The notes: generated from the letters alone by a model not told the origin. A stretch of 64,000 nt of DNA from Methylococcales bacterium (GCA_026399075.1 JAPLRR010000084.1:1-64000); one strand, 5' to 3'; positions 1 through 8,418 are shown, counted from the first letter of the stretch. Translations and numbers: made by a program.

Positions 1-108
1 AGTTTTGCACTAATAAATTACAGCTTTTATGGGTTCCGCTATAGATAATTACCATTATCTATACTTTTGTTATATTTGCCGGTGTTGCATTTAATGGCCG
101 CCGTTCAT

Positions 109-368
109 GTGCATAAAATTGTTCCCGTTTTTTGCATAAAATTGTAGTTTTTCAAAACGCTCCAGACTGGAAGCGACCGGTTTTAGCTAAAGACAGGATG
201 TTCATAGGCCAAGCTGTCGATAATAAAGGGGCAAAAGGACAGCGGCTCTCTGTCCACGGCTTGACGGGCGGCGAAACACCCCGTCACTTGTCCACCTGGA
301 CTACACTATTGTGCAAATGTTTATCGGGCCTACATTATTGTGCAAATTTTCTGTGCATAATAATGTAG
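109..368. repeat. cluster of five 15-bp repeats
   Basis: Five related 15-bp units lie at 109-123, 133-147, 301-315, 330-344 and 354-368. The forward form is ctacattattgtgca. The copies at 301 and 330 read forward, and those at 109, 133 and 354 read as the reverse complement (for example tgcataataatgtag). The rest of 1-529 has no convincing gene. Mixed-orientation arrays of this kind are typical of transposase-binding ends of large transposons, but they could also be operators for the gene pair that begins at 530. No transposase of a matching type is visible in the window. Confidence 0.55.
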
Positions 369-529
369 ACAGGATTTTATAAGTAATTGTTTCATAATGA
401 ATAAGAGATGAACAACTTTATGAACATGAACGACTGCGAGAAAAGGGACCGGGCAATGCTTTGTTATTGTGTTGTAATGTTATATACAATAATGTATTCT
501 CACCGTGGATACAAAGAAGGAGTATTCCC

Positions 530-817
530 ATGCCCCATGCACAAACCAGAGAAACGCTTTCCGTTTCCATTAACATACGCGCTAAAACAAAACAGCGTGA
601 CCTTATTGACCAAGCCGCAGATCGTTTAGGTCGTAGTCGGTCTGATTTCATGCTTGAAGCCGCCTGTCGTGAAGCGGAAGACGTTCTGCTCGATCAGGCT
701 TTTTTCACAGTCGATGACGGTACTTTTGCTAAATTTCAAGCACTGCTCGATAACCCGCTACCTCCAAATGACAAGCTCCGCCGGTTGCTCAAGACGAAAG
801 CACCCTGGGATAAATGA
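530..817 (+). CDS. DUF1778 ribbon-helix-helix antitoxin (TacA-like)
   Basis: This 95-aa protein is an antitoxin and DNA-binding autorepressor of the DUF1778 class, which neutralises GNAT-type toxins. The N-terminal third (TLSVSINIRAKTKQRDLID) forms the ribbon-helix-helix strand and helix. The C-terminal segment (FAKFQALLDNPLPPND) is the usual toxin-wrapping tail. The ATG at 530 is preferred over upstream starts because it follows a strong Shine-Dalgarno aagaaggag at 514-522. The last codons overlap the next gene by 4 nt, so the two are translationally coupled. The length is normal for the family. Family assignment is from recognised motifs, and function is inferred from the pairing. Confidence 0.85.
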   Translation: MPHAQTRETLSVSINIRAKTKQRDLIDQAADRLGRSRSDFMLEAACREAEDVLLDQAFFTVDDGTFAKFQALLDNPLPPNDKLRRLLKTKAPWDK

Positions 818-1326
818 CCTCGCTAGATCTTACCCCGCCGGCCCCGATCACGGCTAATCAAACATTGGCAAATTTCGATAGCGGTGAAGTCTCCCTAAAC
901 GAATGGCTCAAAAAGCGCGCTTTCAAAAACCATGCTGTTGGAGCTGCACGTTGCTTTGTGGTATGTGCCGGTACGGATGTTATTGGCTACTATTGCTTAT
1001 CGGCAGGTGCGATTAGCCATGCGGCAGCGCCCAAAGCAATGCGGCGTAACATGCCAGACCCGTTGCCTGTGTTGCTGCTCGGTCGACTCGCCGTTGATAA
1101 GCGTTACCACAATCGGGGCATTGGTCAGGCTCTACTGCGTGATGCGCTACTACGAGCGGTCAACGTCTCCGGTGATGCAGGTGTATTCGCCATACTGGTT
1201 CATGCTCTCTCTGACCCGGCCAAACAGTTTTATCTGTCTCGCGGTTTCGTGGAATCGCCTTTGCAGCCGATGACCCTCATCATGACCCTTGAAACCGTCC
1301 GATCCATTTTGGCGGAACCTGACTAA
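814..1326 (+). CDS. GNAT acetyltransferase toxin (TacT-like)
   Basis: This 170-aa GNAT-fold acetyltransferase is paired with the DUF1778 antitoxin. Toxins of this class acetylate the amino group of charged aminoacyl-tRNAs and so block translation. The acetyl-CoA-binding loop is visible as RGIGQALL near residue 107, preceded by LLGRLAVDKRYHN. The segment AKQFYLSRGF near residue 132 is the usual C-terminal alpha/beta motif. The frame is complete with no lesions. It starts inside the antitoxin stop (ATGA). A second, diverged copy of the same two-gene module is at 41064-41891. The substrate is inferred from the family. Confidence 0.85.
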   Translation: MTSLDLTPPAPITANQTLANFDSGEVSLNEWLKKRAFKNHAVGAARCFVVCAGTDVIGYYCLSAGAISHAAAPKAMRRNMPDPLPVLLLGRLAVDKRYHNRGIGQALLRDALLRAVNVSGDAGVFAILVHALSDPAKQFYLSRGFVESPLQPMTLIMTLETVRSILAEPD

Positions 1327-1504
1327 CAGATAGTGGCTTCATGAAACAGTGCTTATAAACATTTAAATATCAGAGCTCAGAACGAACATTTTTTGGAGCT
1401 TCTTCCACAGCCCCCCCCTGTAGCACAAATGAAACTTTAGTTTAATAAACGGCTGCGAAAGGGTGGATTGCCTATTGGCACATCCACTTTATCAGTTATT
1501 GGTC

Positions 1505-1805
1505 TTAATGTTCCTGACGATTTTCTAGGCCATGCCATACCCGAACAATAACCACTGTTTGCCCATCGATGAGGTAACGCAGCACATAGCTACTTGCGCC
1601 AAAAGGCAAAAACAACTCGCGGCGATTTGTTCCATCAGTCATGGGACTCCCGCTTCTGGAAAATTAGCAAGCAGCTTTGCGCCGTCCTGTAAAACCTTAC
1701 CCGCACGGGCGCACGGGCGGCGGCAGCCCTATTTTTATCCAGCAAAAACAGGTGTAGCCGTTGGGCATCTTGCAAGGCTTCGGGCAACCAGACTACTTCG
1801 GACAT
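1505..1805 (-). pseudogene. ParE/RelE-family toxin, broken by two frameshifts
   Basis: Read from 1805 downward, the start (MSEVVWLPEALQDAQRLHLF) is a typical ParE-family toxin. It overlaps the end of the antitoxin gene by 13 nt. The frame is broken twice. The first lesion is an exact 8-bp tandem duplication of gcacgggc at 1703-1710 and 1711-1718. The second is a one-base loss near 1646. If both are repaired, a complete protein of about 97 aa results, with the family's ANFPEAG and ELFLPFGASSYVLRYL segments and the end VVIVRVWHGLENRQ. The toxin must be inactive as sequenced, while its antitoxin remains open. Confidence 0.8.
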
Positions 1806-2068
1806 GGCAGTTCGTGGTCACTGCCCCAAGATTCCAGCCAGTTATTAACAGCATCATTGGTAATCGCATGGCCTGATAGCTTATAGCGTTGCCAGCGTTC
1901 CTGGTCTTCGCGTTTTTCCTGTTCGTAAGCCTCTTCGCGTGTCACATAGTCTTCAATGGCGGCTTTCATGAGCCAATGGGGGCTACGTTCTTTGACGGCA
2001 CTTAAGGCTTTAAGGCGGCTATGTAAGCTTTCATCCAGCTTAACACCAGTATTAATCATTTTTGGCAT
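1793..2068 (-). CDS. ribbon-helix-helix (CopG/ParD-like) antitoxin
   Basis: This 91-aa antitoxin and autorepressor is the partner of the adjacent broken ParE toxin. The N-terminus (GVKLDESLHSRLKALS) fits the ribbon-helix-helix strand and helix A. HWLMKAAIEDYV is helix B. The charged middle (EEAYEQEKREDQERWQRY) would be the toxin-binding helix. A perfect 15-bp palindrome lies 24 bp upstream and is a good autoregulatory operator. The frame is intact although the toxin is not. The final residues overlap the toxin start. Confidence 0.85.
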   Translation of the reverse strand: MPKMINTGVKLDESLHSRLKALSAVKERSPHWLMKAAIEDYVTREEAYEQEKREDQERWQRYKLSGHAITNDAVNNWLESWGSDHELPCPK

Positions 2069-2091
2069 GGTATTTAGGTGTGTGTAAAAGT

Positions 2092-2106
2092 TTGTAAGTC
2101 TTACAA
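2092..2106. promoter_or_regulatory. palindromic operator of the RHH antitoxin
   Basis: The sequence ttgtaag-t-cttacaa is a perfect 15-bp inverted repeat. It sits 24 bp upstream of the antitoxin start at 2068 (minus strand). Antitoxins of this fold repress their own operon through such palindromes. Binding is inferred. Confidence 0.5.
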
Positions 2107-2159
2107 CTTTAACATGAATCTATTTGCTGGCATAAACTCTGCGTGGCTCACAAAGTGGC

Positions 2160-2285
2160 TTGGGGACACCTTGCAATGACCCCAACTGTGCTAAAAAGTG
2201 CGTAAACTGCCCAAAAAAAGGTGGTTTGGGCAAGTGCCCTTGCGCTCAACCGGATGACCCACTTAGGCAGGCTTGTACCTGTTGA
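2160..2285 (+). CDS. candidate 41-aa cysteine-rich (metallothionein-like) peptide
   Basis: The open frame from a TTG at 2160 encodes a 41-residue peptide with eight cysteines. The spacing is CX4C, X3C, XXC, then a CPC and a terminal CTC. The central part reads KKGGLGKCPCAQPDDPLRQ. It is rich in Lys, Gly and Pro and has almost no hydrophobic residues, as in metal-binding peptides. There is no ATG and no clear ribosome-binding site, so the copy may have lost its start. Two partial copies at 3786-3857 and 33451-33590 keep the LGKC-CAQ-D core in the same frame, which argues for past coding. No family was recognised. Confidence 0.35.
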   Translation: MGTPCNDPNCAKKCVNCPKKGGLGKCPCAQPDDPLRQACTC

Positions 2286-2498
2286 CCTTAGGTTTTGCTG
2301 GAAAATTGGGCGCTTTATCCATTTTTTATGTATTCAACAAAGCCGATCGGCAACCGTCCCGGTGCTGTTGCCGTCAAAACGCCTAAAAAACAGGAAGTTA
2401 AGCACAGACTTGTGATCGGCAGAAAGATCGGCAATAGTCTTATCAGGATGTGAGATAATCATTTATTTAACAGTCCATTAGAGAATGTAAAGATCGGC

Positions 2499-3695
2499 AT
2501 GACGAAACGCTTTGATAGCCCCTCGCGCATTGAGCCTTGTTTGCTCGAAACCCTTCCGGTCGCACTCACCGATCTCATCGCTAGCCTGACTGCTGCATCG
2601 GAACGGCTCGGTCATCGTCTGCATCCTCAGACTACATCCAATCTCGCCGATCTCGTTCGGGTGATGAACTGTTACTACTCGAACCTGATTGAGGGCCACA
2701 ATACCAAGCCGCGCGACATCGAACGCGCGTTGGCGAACGATCTGGACGGCGAAGAACCCCGCCGCAATCTTCAGGTCGAAGCGCGGGCGCATATTTACGT
2801 CCAGCGGATGATCGACCACCGTTATGCGCAAGGATCACTGCCAGAACCTGCCTCGGTGGATTTCCTGCACGAGTTGCACTGCGCTTTCTATGACGAGGTA
2901 CCGGAGGCCATGCTCTTGATCGAGGGGGCTGGTCGCCGCTTTCGTATGGAACCGGGTGCATTCCGATCCGAACCTCACCATGATGTCGCTGTGGGGCGGC
3001 ATATTCCGCCAAGCAGCGATCGGGTGGAAGCCTTCATGCGGTATTTCGAGCAACGCTACCGTCTGGAACCTATGGGAAAAGGTGGACGAATCCTTGCCAT
3101 GGCAACAGCCCATCATCGCCTGAACTACATCCACCCTTTTCCTGATGGCAATGGCCGCGTTAGCCGCTTGATGAGCCACGCCATGGGCCTGTCCGCTGGC
3201 ATTGGCGCCTCAGGGCTTTGGTCGGTCTCACGCGGCCTTGCCCGAGGCCTCACGAGCCGACAAGAATACAAACAAATGATGGATTATGCCGATATGCCAA
3301 GACAAGGCGATTTGGACGGTCGCGGCAATTTGTCCCAGAAGGCGCTGATGGCGTTTATCACCTGGTTCTTGGAAGTTTGTCTCGATCAGGTAAGCTTCAT
3401 GGCCCAGCTGTTTGAATTCGATCATCTCGCGGGTCGTCTGAAGCATTATGTCGAACGCCAGTCCTTAAAACCGCAAGCCTTTCATATCCTGGAGCGTGTC
3501 TTGCTCCAGGGCGAGATGCCCCGTGGCGAAGCGGAGCGTATCACTGGCCTGAAGGAGCGGAGCGCCCGCGTGGTACTCGCCAGTCTGATTGAACAAGGCA
3601 TTTTGGGTTCAGAGACACCCAAAGGCCAGGTTTCGCTGCGGTTTCCTAGCGATGCTGTCGAACTGCTGTTTCCACGCCTGTTCGCTGAGAGCTAA
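2499..3695 (+). CDS. Fic-domain protein, self-inhibited class
   Basis: This 398-aa Fic protein would transfer AMP (or another nucleotide group) from ATP to a protein hydroxyl group. The catalytic motif [12 protein letters not shown] is complete near residue 214, with the His, the acidic residue and the GNGR loop intact. An N-terminal helix carries SNLIEGHN near residue 62, matching the (S/T)xxxE(G/N) inhibitory motif in which Glu blocks ATP orientation. The C-terminus ([20 protein letters not shown]) looks like a winged helix. The gene stands alone, with intact codons and a typical length. It is the first of four fic genes in the window. The target is unknown. Confidence 0.9.
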   Translation: MTKRFDSPSRIEPCLLETLPVALTDLIASLTAASERLGHRLHPQTTSNLADLVRVMNCYYSNLIEGHNTKPRDIERALANDLDGEEPRRNLQVEARAHIYVQRMIDHRYAQGSLPEPASVDFLHELHCAFYDEVPEAMLLIEGAGRRFRMEPGAFRSEPHHDVAVGRHIPPSSDRVEAFMRYFEQRYRLEPMGKGGRILAMATAHHRLNYIHPFPDGNGRVSRLMSHAMGLSAGIGASGLWSVSRGLARGLTSRQEYKQMMDYADMPRQGDLDGRGNLSQKALMAFITWFLEVCLDQVSFMAQLFEFDHLAGRLKHYVERQSLKPQAFHILERVLLQGEMPRGEAERITGLKERSARVVLASLIEQGILGSETPKGQVSLRFPSDAVELLFPRLFAES

Positions 3696-3701
3696 GCCGC
3701 C

Positions 3702-3734
3702 ATGAAAAATCAATTCCGTAGCCGTTTTCTGGGT
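3702..3734 (+). pseudogene. N-terminal remnant of a HigA-like antitoxin
   Basis: Only eleven codons remain (MKNQFRSRFLG). They match the start of the HigA-like protein near 33133, which reads KKQYRSRLLA. The frame then runs into the terminal inverted repeat of an IS5-family remnant at 3748. Like the 33-kb copy, it is followed by a copy of the cysteine-rich repeat, so the two loci share ancestry. Confidence 0.4.
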
Positions 3735-3785
3735 AAACGTCCAGCCCGGCTTTGTTGAATAAATCGGACATTTGGTAAAAACGTT

Positions 3786-3857
3786 ACAGGCGGTTTTTTG
3801 GGCAAATGCCCTTGCGCTCAAATGGATGACCCGCTTAGGTATGCGTGTGCCTGTTAA
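3786..3857 (+). repeat. partial copy 2 of the cysteine-rich repeat
   Basis: This in-frame remnant reads GFLGKCPCAQMDDPLRY then ACAC and a stop. It differs from the 2160-2285 copy by a few amino-acid-level changes, and all four C-terminal cysteines are kept. Nucleotide similarity continues for about 50 bp past the stop to 3904, where it joins the transposase fragment. The N-terminal half is lost. Confidence 0.5.
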
Positions 3858-3904
3858 ACTTAGGTATTGCCTGAAAATGGGGCACTTTATCCCTTTTTTA
3901 TTTA

Positions 3905-4102
3905 TTAGACCAACGTCTTTCGGCAGAGGACAAAGCCCATAATAAATCGCTTTCAAAACAGCGTATTTTTATTGAACATGTTAATCGCCGATGCAAAATC
4001 TTTAGGATTGTCAAAGAGGTTTATCGGGGCAAGCACAAGCATTATTCCCTGACATGGCGTTTAGTGGCTGCTCTTGTTAACTTGCGCTATGGCTGTATTT
4101 AG
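3905..4102 (+). pseudogene. C-terminal fragment of an IS5-family transposase
   Basis: A 65-codon open stretch begins LDQRLSAEDKAHNKSLSKQR and ends LRYGCI at a stop. It contains the final part of a DDE transposase: the FIEHVNRRCKIFRI helix includes the catalytic Glu region, followed by the basic YRGKHKHYSLTWRLVAALV tail. There is no start and no upstream catalytic Asp residues, so it is dead. Confidence 0.7.
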
Positions 4103-4174
4103 GAAAGATGTCTATTCAACAAAGCCGCATGGCTACCGGTTCTTGGTGTTTTTTAAACCTTTTGATGGAAACCT

Positions 4175-5207
4175 ATGGCTAGCAACCTGCCCCAGCGTAA
4201 AATTATCCATATCGATATGGATGCTTTTTATGCGGCTGTCGAGCAGCGCGACAACCCGCAATACCGCAATAAGCCCCTAGTTGTGGGCGGTAGGCCGGAT
4301 TCGCGGGGCGTGGTGGCGACCTGTAGTTATGAAGCCAGGAAATTTGGCATCCATTCGGCAATGCCGGCCTCCCAAGCTTATCGCCTCTGCCCACAGGCCA
4401 TTTTTGTCAAGCCCCGTTTTGAGGTTTACAAGGACGCGTCGATGGCTATCCGCCGCATTTTTTCCGGATATACGGAACTGGTTGAACCCCTGTCACTGGA
4501 CGAGGCCTATCTGGATGTCACGGGGGTTGCCCGTTGCCATGGTTCCGCAACCTTAATGGCCAAGGAAATTAAGCAAAGCGTTTGGCGACAAACGGGGCTC
4601 ATCGCCTCTGCGGGTATTTCCTATAACAAATTCCTGGCGAAAATTGCTTCGGACATCAATAAGCCGGATGGCTTGTACCTTATCACACCCCAACAGGGAC
4701 CGGGGTTCATAGAACAACTGGCAATAGGAAAATTTCACGGCATCGGCAAAGCCACAGAAAAAAAGATGCACGCATTGGGCATCAGGACTGGTAGTGACCT
4801 GAAAAAATGGCCGCTGCCATTGTTGGCCCAGCACTTTGGTAAGTCCGCCCAGTATTATTTCAACATTGCCCAAGGCATCGACAACCGCGCCGTCAACAAT
4901 TACCGCCCCAGTAAATCAGTCGGCGTAGAAATGACCTTCCAGGAAGATATTGGGGGGCGTGAAACCATACTCCACCAACTCTGCCTATTATTTGACAAAG
5001 CCTTGGCTAGGCTGGCAAGCAAACAAATGACCGCCCATACCCAGGCCGATAACCAATAATGCGGGGATTGAAGCCATCTTTGCCGCTTTGTTGGAAGACA
5101 CTGGGGTTGGTACAAAAAAGGTGCGCCTGTTGGGGGTAACGCTATCCTCCCTACACACGGCCGCCCTGTTTAACTACCAGCAGATGGATCTCTTTGATGG
5201 ACTGTGA
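4175..5207 (+). pseudogene. DNA polymerase IV (DinB), frameshifted with an internal deletion
   Basis: Translation from 4175 gives the start of a Y-family translesion polymerase. The palm motif IDMDAFYAAVEQRDNP is at residue 13 and the catalytic SLDEAYLD near residue 107. The fingers, thumb and HhH region (IGKFHGIGKATEKK) follow. The frame ends at 5059 after QMTAHTQ. The missing end is found in another frame at about 5040-5207 (EAIFAALLEDTGVGTKK, VRLLGVTLSSL, then a QMDLF beta-clamp-binding tail). The little-finger segment between these parts is deleted. The catalytic core is intact, but DNA binding and clamp binding should be lost in the 294-aa product. Confidence 0.8.
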
Positions 5208-5615
5208 CCGTCGGGTAAGGTACCGCTTGGCTGTTGAGGATTTTAGCCTTGCCGTACCGGCATCCATGGCGATTGGTCTTTTAATTTGCAGTAAAGCCAT
5301 TTGACAAAAGTTATCCACATAATCTGTGGATAACCCTGTCTAAATCGGGACGAATAGCTTTTTAAATGATTGTAAATAAAAGCTTTCAATCAATTTGACT
5401 AAACTTTGGTCAATTTTGGAATTCGTCGATGTCTTAAATCAAGAGAAACTGGTGTGGGGGTATTCTTTTAGTGTTCCGGCCAAACAAGTTAGCCTAAAAA
5501 GAGCCGTTAAATTGAGCAATCCATTTAGTGATTTTAATAATTAAGGAAAAGCAGATAGCCTCTATACAACGTATAAGCTATGATTACAGATGCACCACAA
5601 TAAACCGGAGTAGCA
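5208..5615. other. gene-free stretch between dinB remnant and RHH antitoxin
   Basis: No complete gene is visible. A start-less open frame ends at 5544 (…SLKRAVKLSNPFSDFNN) and may be the tail of a lost gene. The only structured element is the pair of DnaA boxes listed separately. Confidence 0.4.
5311..5333. promoter_or_regulatory. inverted pair of consensus DnaA boxes
   Basis: TTATCCACA at 5311-5319 and TGTGGATAA at 5325-5333 are two perfect consensus DnaA boxes in inverted orientation, separated by 5 bp. They lie just downstream of dinB. They could be a DnaA-titrating or regulatory site, or a leftover of another origin. The iteron origin is 46 kb away. Confidence 0.5.
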
Positions 5616-5876
5616 ATGATGGCAACTGAAGCATTTACTATTAGAGCTGAAACAACCATCGTGCATAAGCTAGACGACCTAGCCGTATCACTAGATAGAT
5701 CCCGTAATTATTTAGTTAACCAAGCCATCAAGAAATACCTGGAAACTCACGCTTGGCAAGTTGAGAAAATTACCCAAGGGTTAGCCGCCGCCGACCGTGG
5801 CGAATTGATTGCGCATGATGATGTTATGCGCGAAATGGAAGACTTGATTGAGCGCAAAGCGACAGTTCACGCGTGA
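5616..5876 (+). CDS. ribbon-helix-helix antitoxin (ParD/RelB-like)
   Basis: This 86-aa antitoxin is partner of the broken ParE-like gene that follows. The N-terminus (AFTIRAETTIVHKLDDLA) is the strand and helix A. SRNYLVNQAIKKYLETHAWQ is helix B with the start of the toxin-binding tail. The gene ends in an ATGA-like overlap with the toxin at 5873-5876. A ccggag sequence precedes the ATG. A second ATG follows directly, and either could be used. Confidence 0.85.
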   Translation: MMATEAFTIRAETTIVHKLDDLAVSLDRSRNYLVNQAIKKYLETHAWQVEKITQGLAAADRGELIAHDDVMREMEDLIERKATVHA

Positions 5877-6156
5877 AGATTGTTTGGACTGAACCTGCCA
5901 GGCAAGATTTACGTGACATCTTTGAATTCATTGCCGAAGCTAACCCCAGAGCACCCCGTTCGTTGTTGGCTGAGATTAAAGCGCGCGTCTATGTGTTGGT
6001 AAATGAGCCGCAATTAGGTCGTGTCGGCAGAGTTGAAGGGACGCGCGAACTCGTGTTGACAGGCACCCACTACACCTTTCTTATCGTGTAAAAGACCAAC
6101 AAATACAGATTTTGGCTGTTTTTCATACGTCACGAAAATGGCCTAACCGTTTTTAA
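5873..6156 (+). pseudogene. ParE-family toxin, frameshifted
   Basis: The open frame (MKIVWTEPARQDLRDIFEFI…) is a typical ParE toxin but stops at 6091 after HYTFLIV. The expected continuation is intact one base out of frame: YRVKDQQIQILAVFHTSRKW then PNRF, ending at 6156. One base is missing near 6077-6082 in a T-rich run. Repair would give about 94 aa, the usual length. The C-terminal strand that ParE toxins need is therefore lost, while the antitoxin is intact. This is the second such case in 6 kb. Confidence 0.8.
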
Positions 6157-6352
6157 TCGCGTACGGATTAGCTAATAAAAGCATGGAAATAATCGACAAC
6201 ATCAATCTACCTGAATCTCTTCGATCAAATTTGGAATGATACCGATAAGCTAGAAGACGTGCTACCCAATGACCGTACCGGTTACCAGGACAGCCTGATT
6301 TCGTAGGGCGCAAGAAAGCTTCAGCTCATGTGAGCTAGCATAAGGAATATAT

Positions 6353-7465
6353 ATGAACCAATTGCCTACCGTACCACCATCACTGCCGATTACTCAACTC
6401 GATTGGCAAAAACTCATGCCCATGATCAGCCGTGCCAATGCTGCTTTAGGTCGTTATGATGGATTATTGCGCTCATTGCCTAATCCAGCGGTTTTATTGT
6501 CACCGATTACCACTAACGAGGCGGTGTTATCGTCACGGATAGAAGGCACCCAAGCCACGCTAGAAGAAGTGATACAACAAGATGCAGGCATTGAGACGCC
6601 ACCAGAGCGCTATCAAGACCTAGAAGAAGTACGTAATTATCGCGATGCCTTGTTTTTAGCTGAACAAACCCTGGAGCACCGGCGATTATCGCTATCGGTG
6701 ATTAAAGAAATTCACCAGCGACTCCTGCAAGGTGTACGGGGCAGAGATAAAACACCGGGGCAATTTAGAATTGATCAAAACTGGATAGGTCGCCCAGGCT
6801 GCACGATGGAAAACGCCCGTTTTATACCGCCCAACCCCATCGTGTTGCCACAAGCGTTAGAAGCATGGGAACAATACTTTTCAAACACCGAAGAAGACCC
6901 CGTATTACAAATTACCGTGGTTCATGCGCAATTTGAAATACTACATCCTTTCAAAGACGGCAATGGACGTATCGGGCGCATGTTGATTCCGCTATTGTTG
7001 TTCCAACGCGGCTTACTATCGCGCCCCATGTTTTATTTATCGGAGTATTTAGAAGCGCATCGTGAAAGGTATTACGATCAACTTCTATTAATCACTCAAA
7101 CTGGCGATTGGCAAGGCTGGATCGAGTTTTTTACCCAAGCCGTGATTACGCAAGCAGACACCAACCTTGAAAAGGCACAGCATATTCTGGCGCTTTATAA
7201 TCAATTAAAGCCACAATTTATTGATGCAACGCGTTCTCAATTTGCCGTACCTGCGTTAGATGCTTTCTTTAAAAGACCCTTGATTAACTCGACCGATTTT
7301 GCAACATTTTCTGGCATTGACAACCGCGTTACCGCCAATGGCTTATTAAAAAAATTAGTTGATCAACAATTGATTCAAATTTTTCGTGCGGGTTCTGGAC
7401 GTAGTCCAAGTATATACATGCTGAGTAAGTTACTGAACATCGCGGAAGGTAGGAAGGTATTCTAA
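6353..7465 (+). CDS. Fic-domain protein
   Basis: This 370-aa Fic-family nucleotidyltransferase has a Fic_N-type N-terminus. The inhibitory motif SSRIEGTQAT is near residue 62 and the catalytic loop HPFKDGNGRIGRML near residue 200. Both are complete, so the enzyme should be active but self-restrained. The C-terminal 90 residues look like a winged helix (FATFSGIDNRVTANGLLKKL). Translation starts after aaggaatatat. A short remnant (MEIIDNINLPESLRSNLE, 6183-6239) lies upstream and has no assigned role. No antitoxin gene is adjacent. Confidence 0.9.
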   Translation: MNQLPTVPPSLPITQLDWQKLMPMISRANAALGRYDGLLRSLPNPAVLLSPITTNEAVLSSRIEGTQATLEEVIQQDAGIETPPERYQDLEEVRNYRDALFLAEQTLEHRRLSLSVIKEIHQRLLQGVRGRDKTPGQFRIDQNWIGRPGCTMENARFIPPNPIVLPQALEAWEQYFSNTEEDPVLQITVVHAQFEILHPFKDGNGRIGRMLIPLLLFQRGLLSRPMFYLSEYLEAHRERYYDQLLLITQTGDWQGWIEFFTQAVITQADTNLEKAQHILALYNQLKPQFIDATRSQFAVPALDAFFKRPLINSTDFATFSGIDNRVTANGLLKKLVDQQLIQIFRAGSGRSPSIYMLSKLLNIAEGRKVF

Positions 7466-7587
7466 CTAACCCATTTTGTGTAACGCCCACTTAACGTAAA
7501 GTAGTTTGTGTAAAGCCTAGCTAACGCAAAGTAGTTTATATTAAAGTACGTTAGTGCAGTAAATCACACACTAAAAACCTAAAAACC

Positions 7588-8292
7588 CTAAAAAACATGA
7601 CAAAACTCAAGCTGCACAGCCCCGATTTTACGCAAGAAAACATTGTGAAACTGGCCGAACTGTTCCCCAACTGCGTGACTGAAACCCGCGAGGCTGATGG
7701 AACCCTGAAAAAAACCATCGACTTCGATCAACTGCGGCAAGAGCTTTCCCCTGCTGTAGTTGAAGGGCCACAAGAACGTTATCAGCTCAACCCGAATCAA
7801 ACCTCTCGACTTCGCCAGTAAACAAAGTCTCTCACCAACTTCCGAAAACACAAGGGTATTTAATCGAATAATGCCTTCTGGGTTTTCCCCCACTTGGGCC
7901 ATATCATCAAGAATATCTTCTACCACGCTTTCTTCCCAATCGAAGCCAAAGCCAATGATATGACCATAATCCAGAGACACATCACCCTGACTGTCACATG
8001 GCGATAGGTGGCATCCGCTGGCTTTAAGCCCGGACTTTTTAAGCCACCGCCAAACCGTGAGGGTTTCCCGAATGAACGTGACCCAAGGATTTTGATAGAT
8101 TGCCCGATTTGATTTTCGCCAACCCGACAGCATTCGCCTGATGTCACCCATAGTCGGCAATTTACCGAAGGTCGATTCGCCGTTATTGTTTAAAATGGCT
8201 TTCAGGTAAACAAGGTGTTCTTCCAGGAATTCCCTGTCGTCAATTAGTTCTATAAACGGGTACACCTCGTTTTCCAAAAAGGAGGTGGCCAC
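7588..8292 (-). CDS. hypothetical protein, C-terminus lost at a junction
   Basis: This 234-aa open frame starts MATSFLENEVYPFIELIDDR. The first 165 or so residues look like a real acidic soluble protein (for example DYGHIIGFGFDWEESVVEDI). The last 65 residues are antisense to the type III methyltransferase remnant at 7597-7800. The original gene therefore ended elsewhere and was cut when the two sequences were joined near 7800. No family was recognised. Confidence 0.45.
   Translation of the reverse strand: MATSFLENEVYPFIELIDDREFLEEHLVYLKAILNNNGESTFGKLPTMGDIRRMLSGWRKSNRAIYQNPWVTFIRETLTVWRWLKKSGLKASGCHLSPCDSQGDVSLDYGHIIGFGFDWEESVVEDILDDMAQVGENPEGIIRLNTLVFSEVGERLCLLAKSRGLIRVELITFLWPFNYSRGKLLPQLIEVDGFFQGSISLAGFSHAVGEQFGQFHNVFLRKIGAVQLEFCHVF
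7597..7800 (+). pseudogene. 5' remnant of a type III methyltransferase (mod)
   Basis: The first 65 or so codons (MTKLKLHSPDFTQENIVKLA … DFDQLRQELS … EGPQERYQLN) are the standard N-terminus of type III Mod proteins. The sequence leaves the family right after YQLN and stops at 7821. The catalytic DPPY and FxGxG regions and the res partner are absent. It is a clean truncation, not gradual decay. Confidence 0.75.
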
Positions 8293-8295
8293 CGA

Positions 8296-8418
8296 ATGGC
8301 AGACAATCCAGTGGCTTGGCTAATTCAGGTGAACGGTCTAATCGTTGATGCCCGGCATATGCCGCGTGATATCCAAGAAGAAGCCTGTCGACTTGGATTG
8401 ATTCCCTACCTGCCGTAA
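8296..8418 (+). pseudogene. C-terminal remnant, DUF6398/SEC-C-associated type
   Basis: A 40-codon frame encodes a piece ending VDARHMPRDIQEEACRLGLI then PYLP. The pattern 'NG-x-VDAR … Q-E … GLIPY' is the usual C-terminus of a family of hypothetical proteins that I associate with DUF6398. There is no ribosome-binding site, and the rest of the gene is missing. Confidence 0.35.

Larger units (their letters stand above)
3748..4126 (+). mobile_element. internally deleted IS5-family element
   Basis: The left end ggctttgttgaat (3748-3760) and the right end attcaacaaagcc (4114-4126) are perfect 13-bp inverted repeats of the IS5/IS903 type. The left repeat continues as aaatcggac, as in IS903-like ends. 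Between them lie a partial cysteine-rich repeat and the last 65 codons of a transposase. At about 380 bp the element lacks most of a roughly 1-kb IS and cannot move by itself. Isolated ends of the same kind occur at 2332-2344 and, with one change, at 18882-18894. Confidence 0.65.

Noticed and set aside
109-368. Repeat cluster considered as a degenerate CRISPR
   Set aside because: The units occur in both orientations with irregular spacing and no cas gene is present.
408-651. Open frames on both strands overlapping the first antitoxin start
   Set aside because: They are out-of-frame shadows of the DUF1778 gene, whose ATG at 530 has a strong Shine-Dalgarno.
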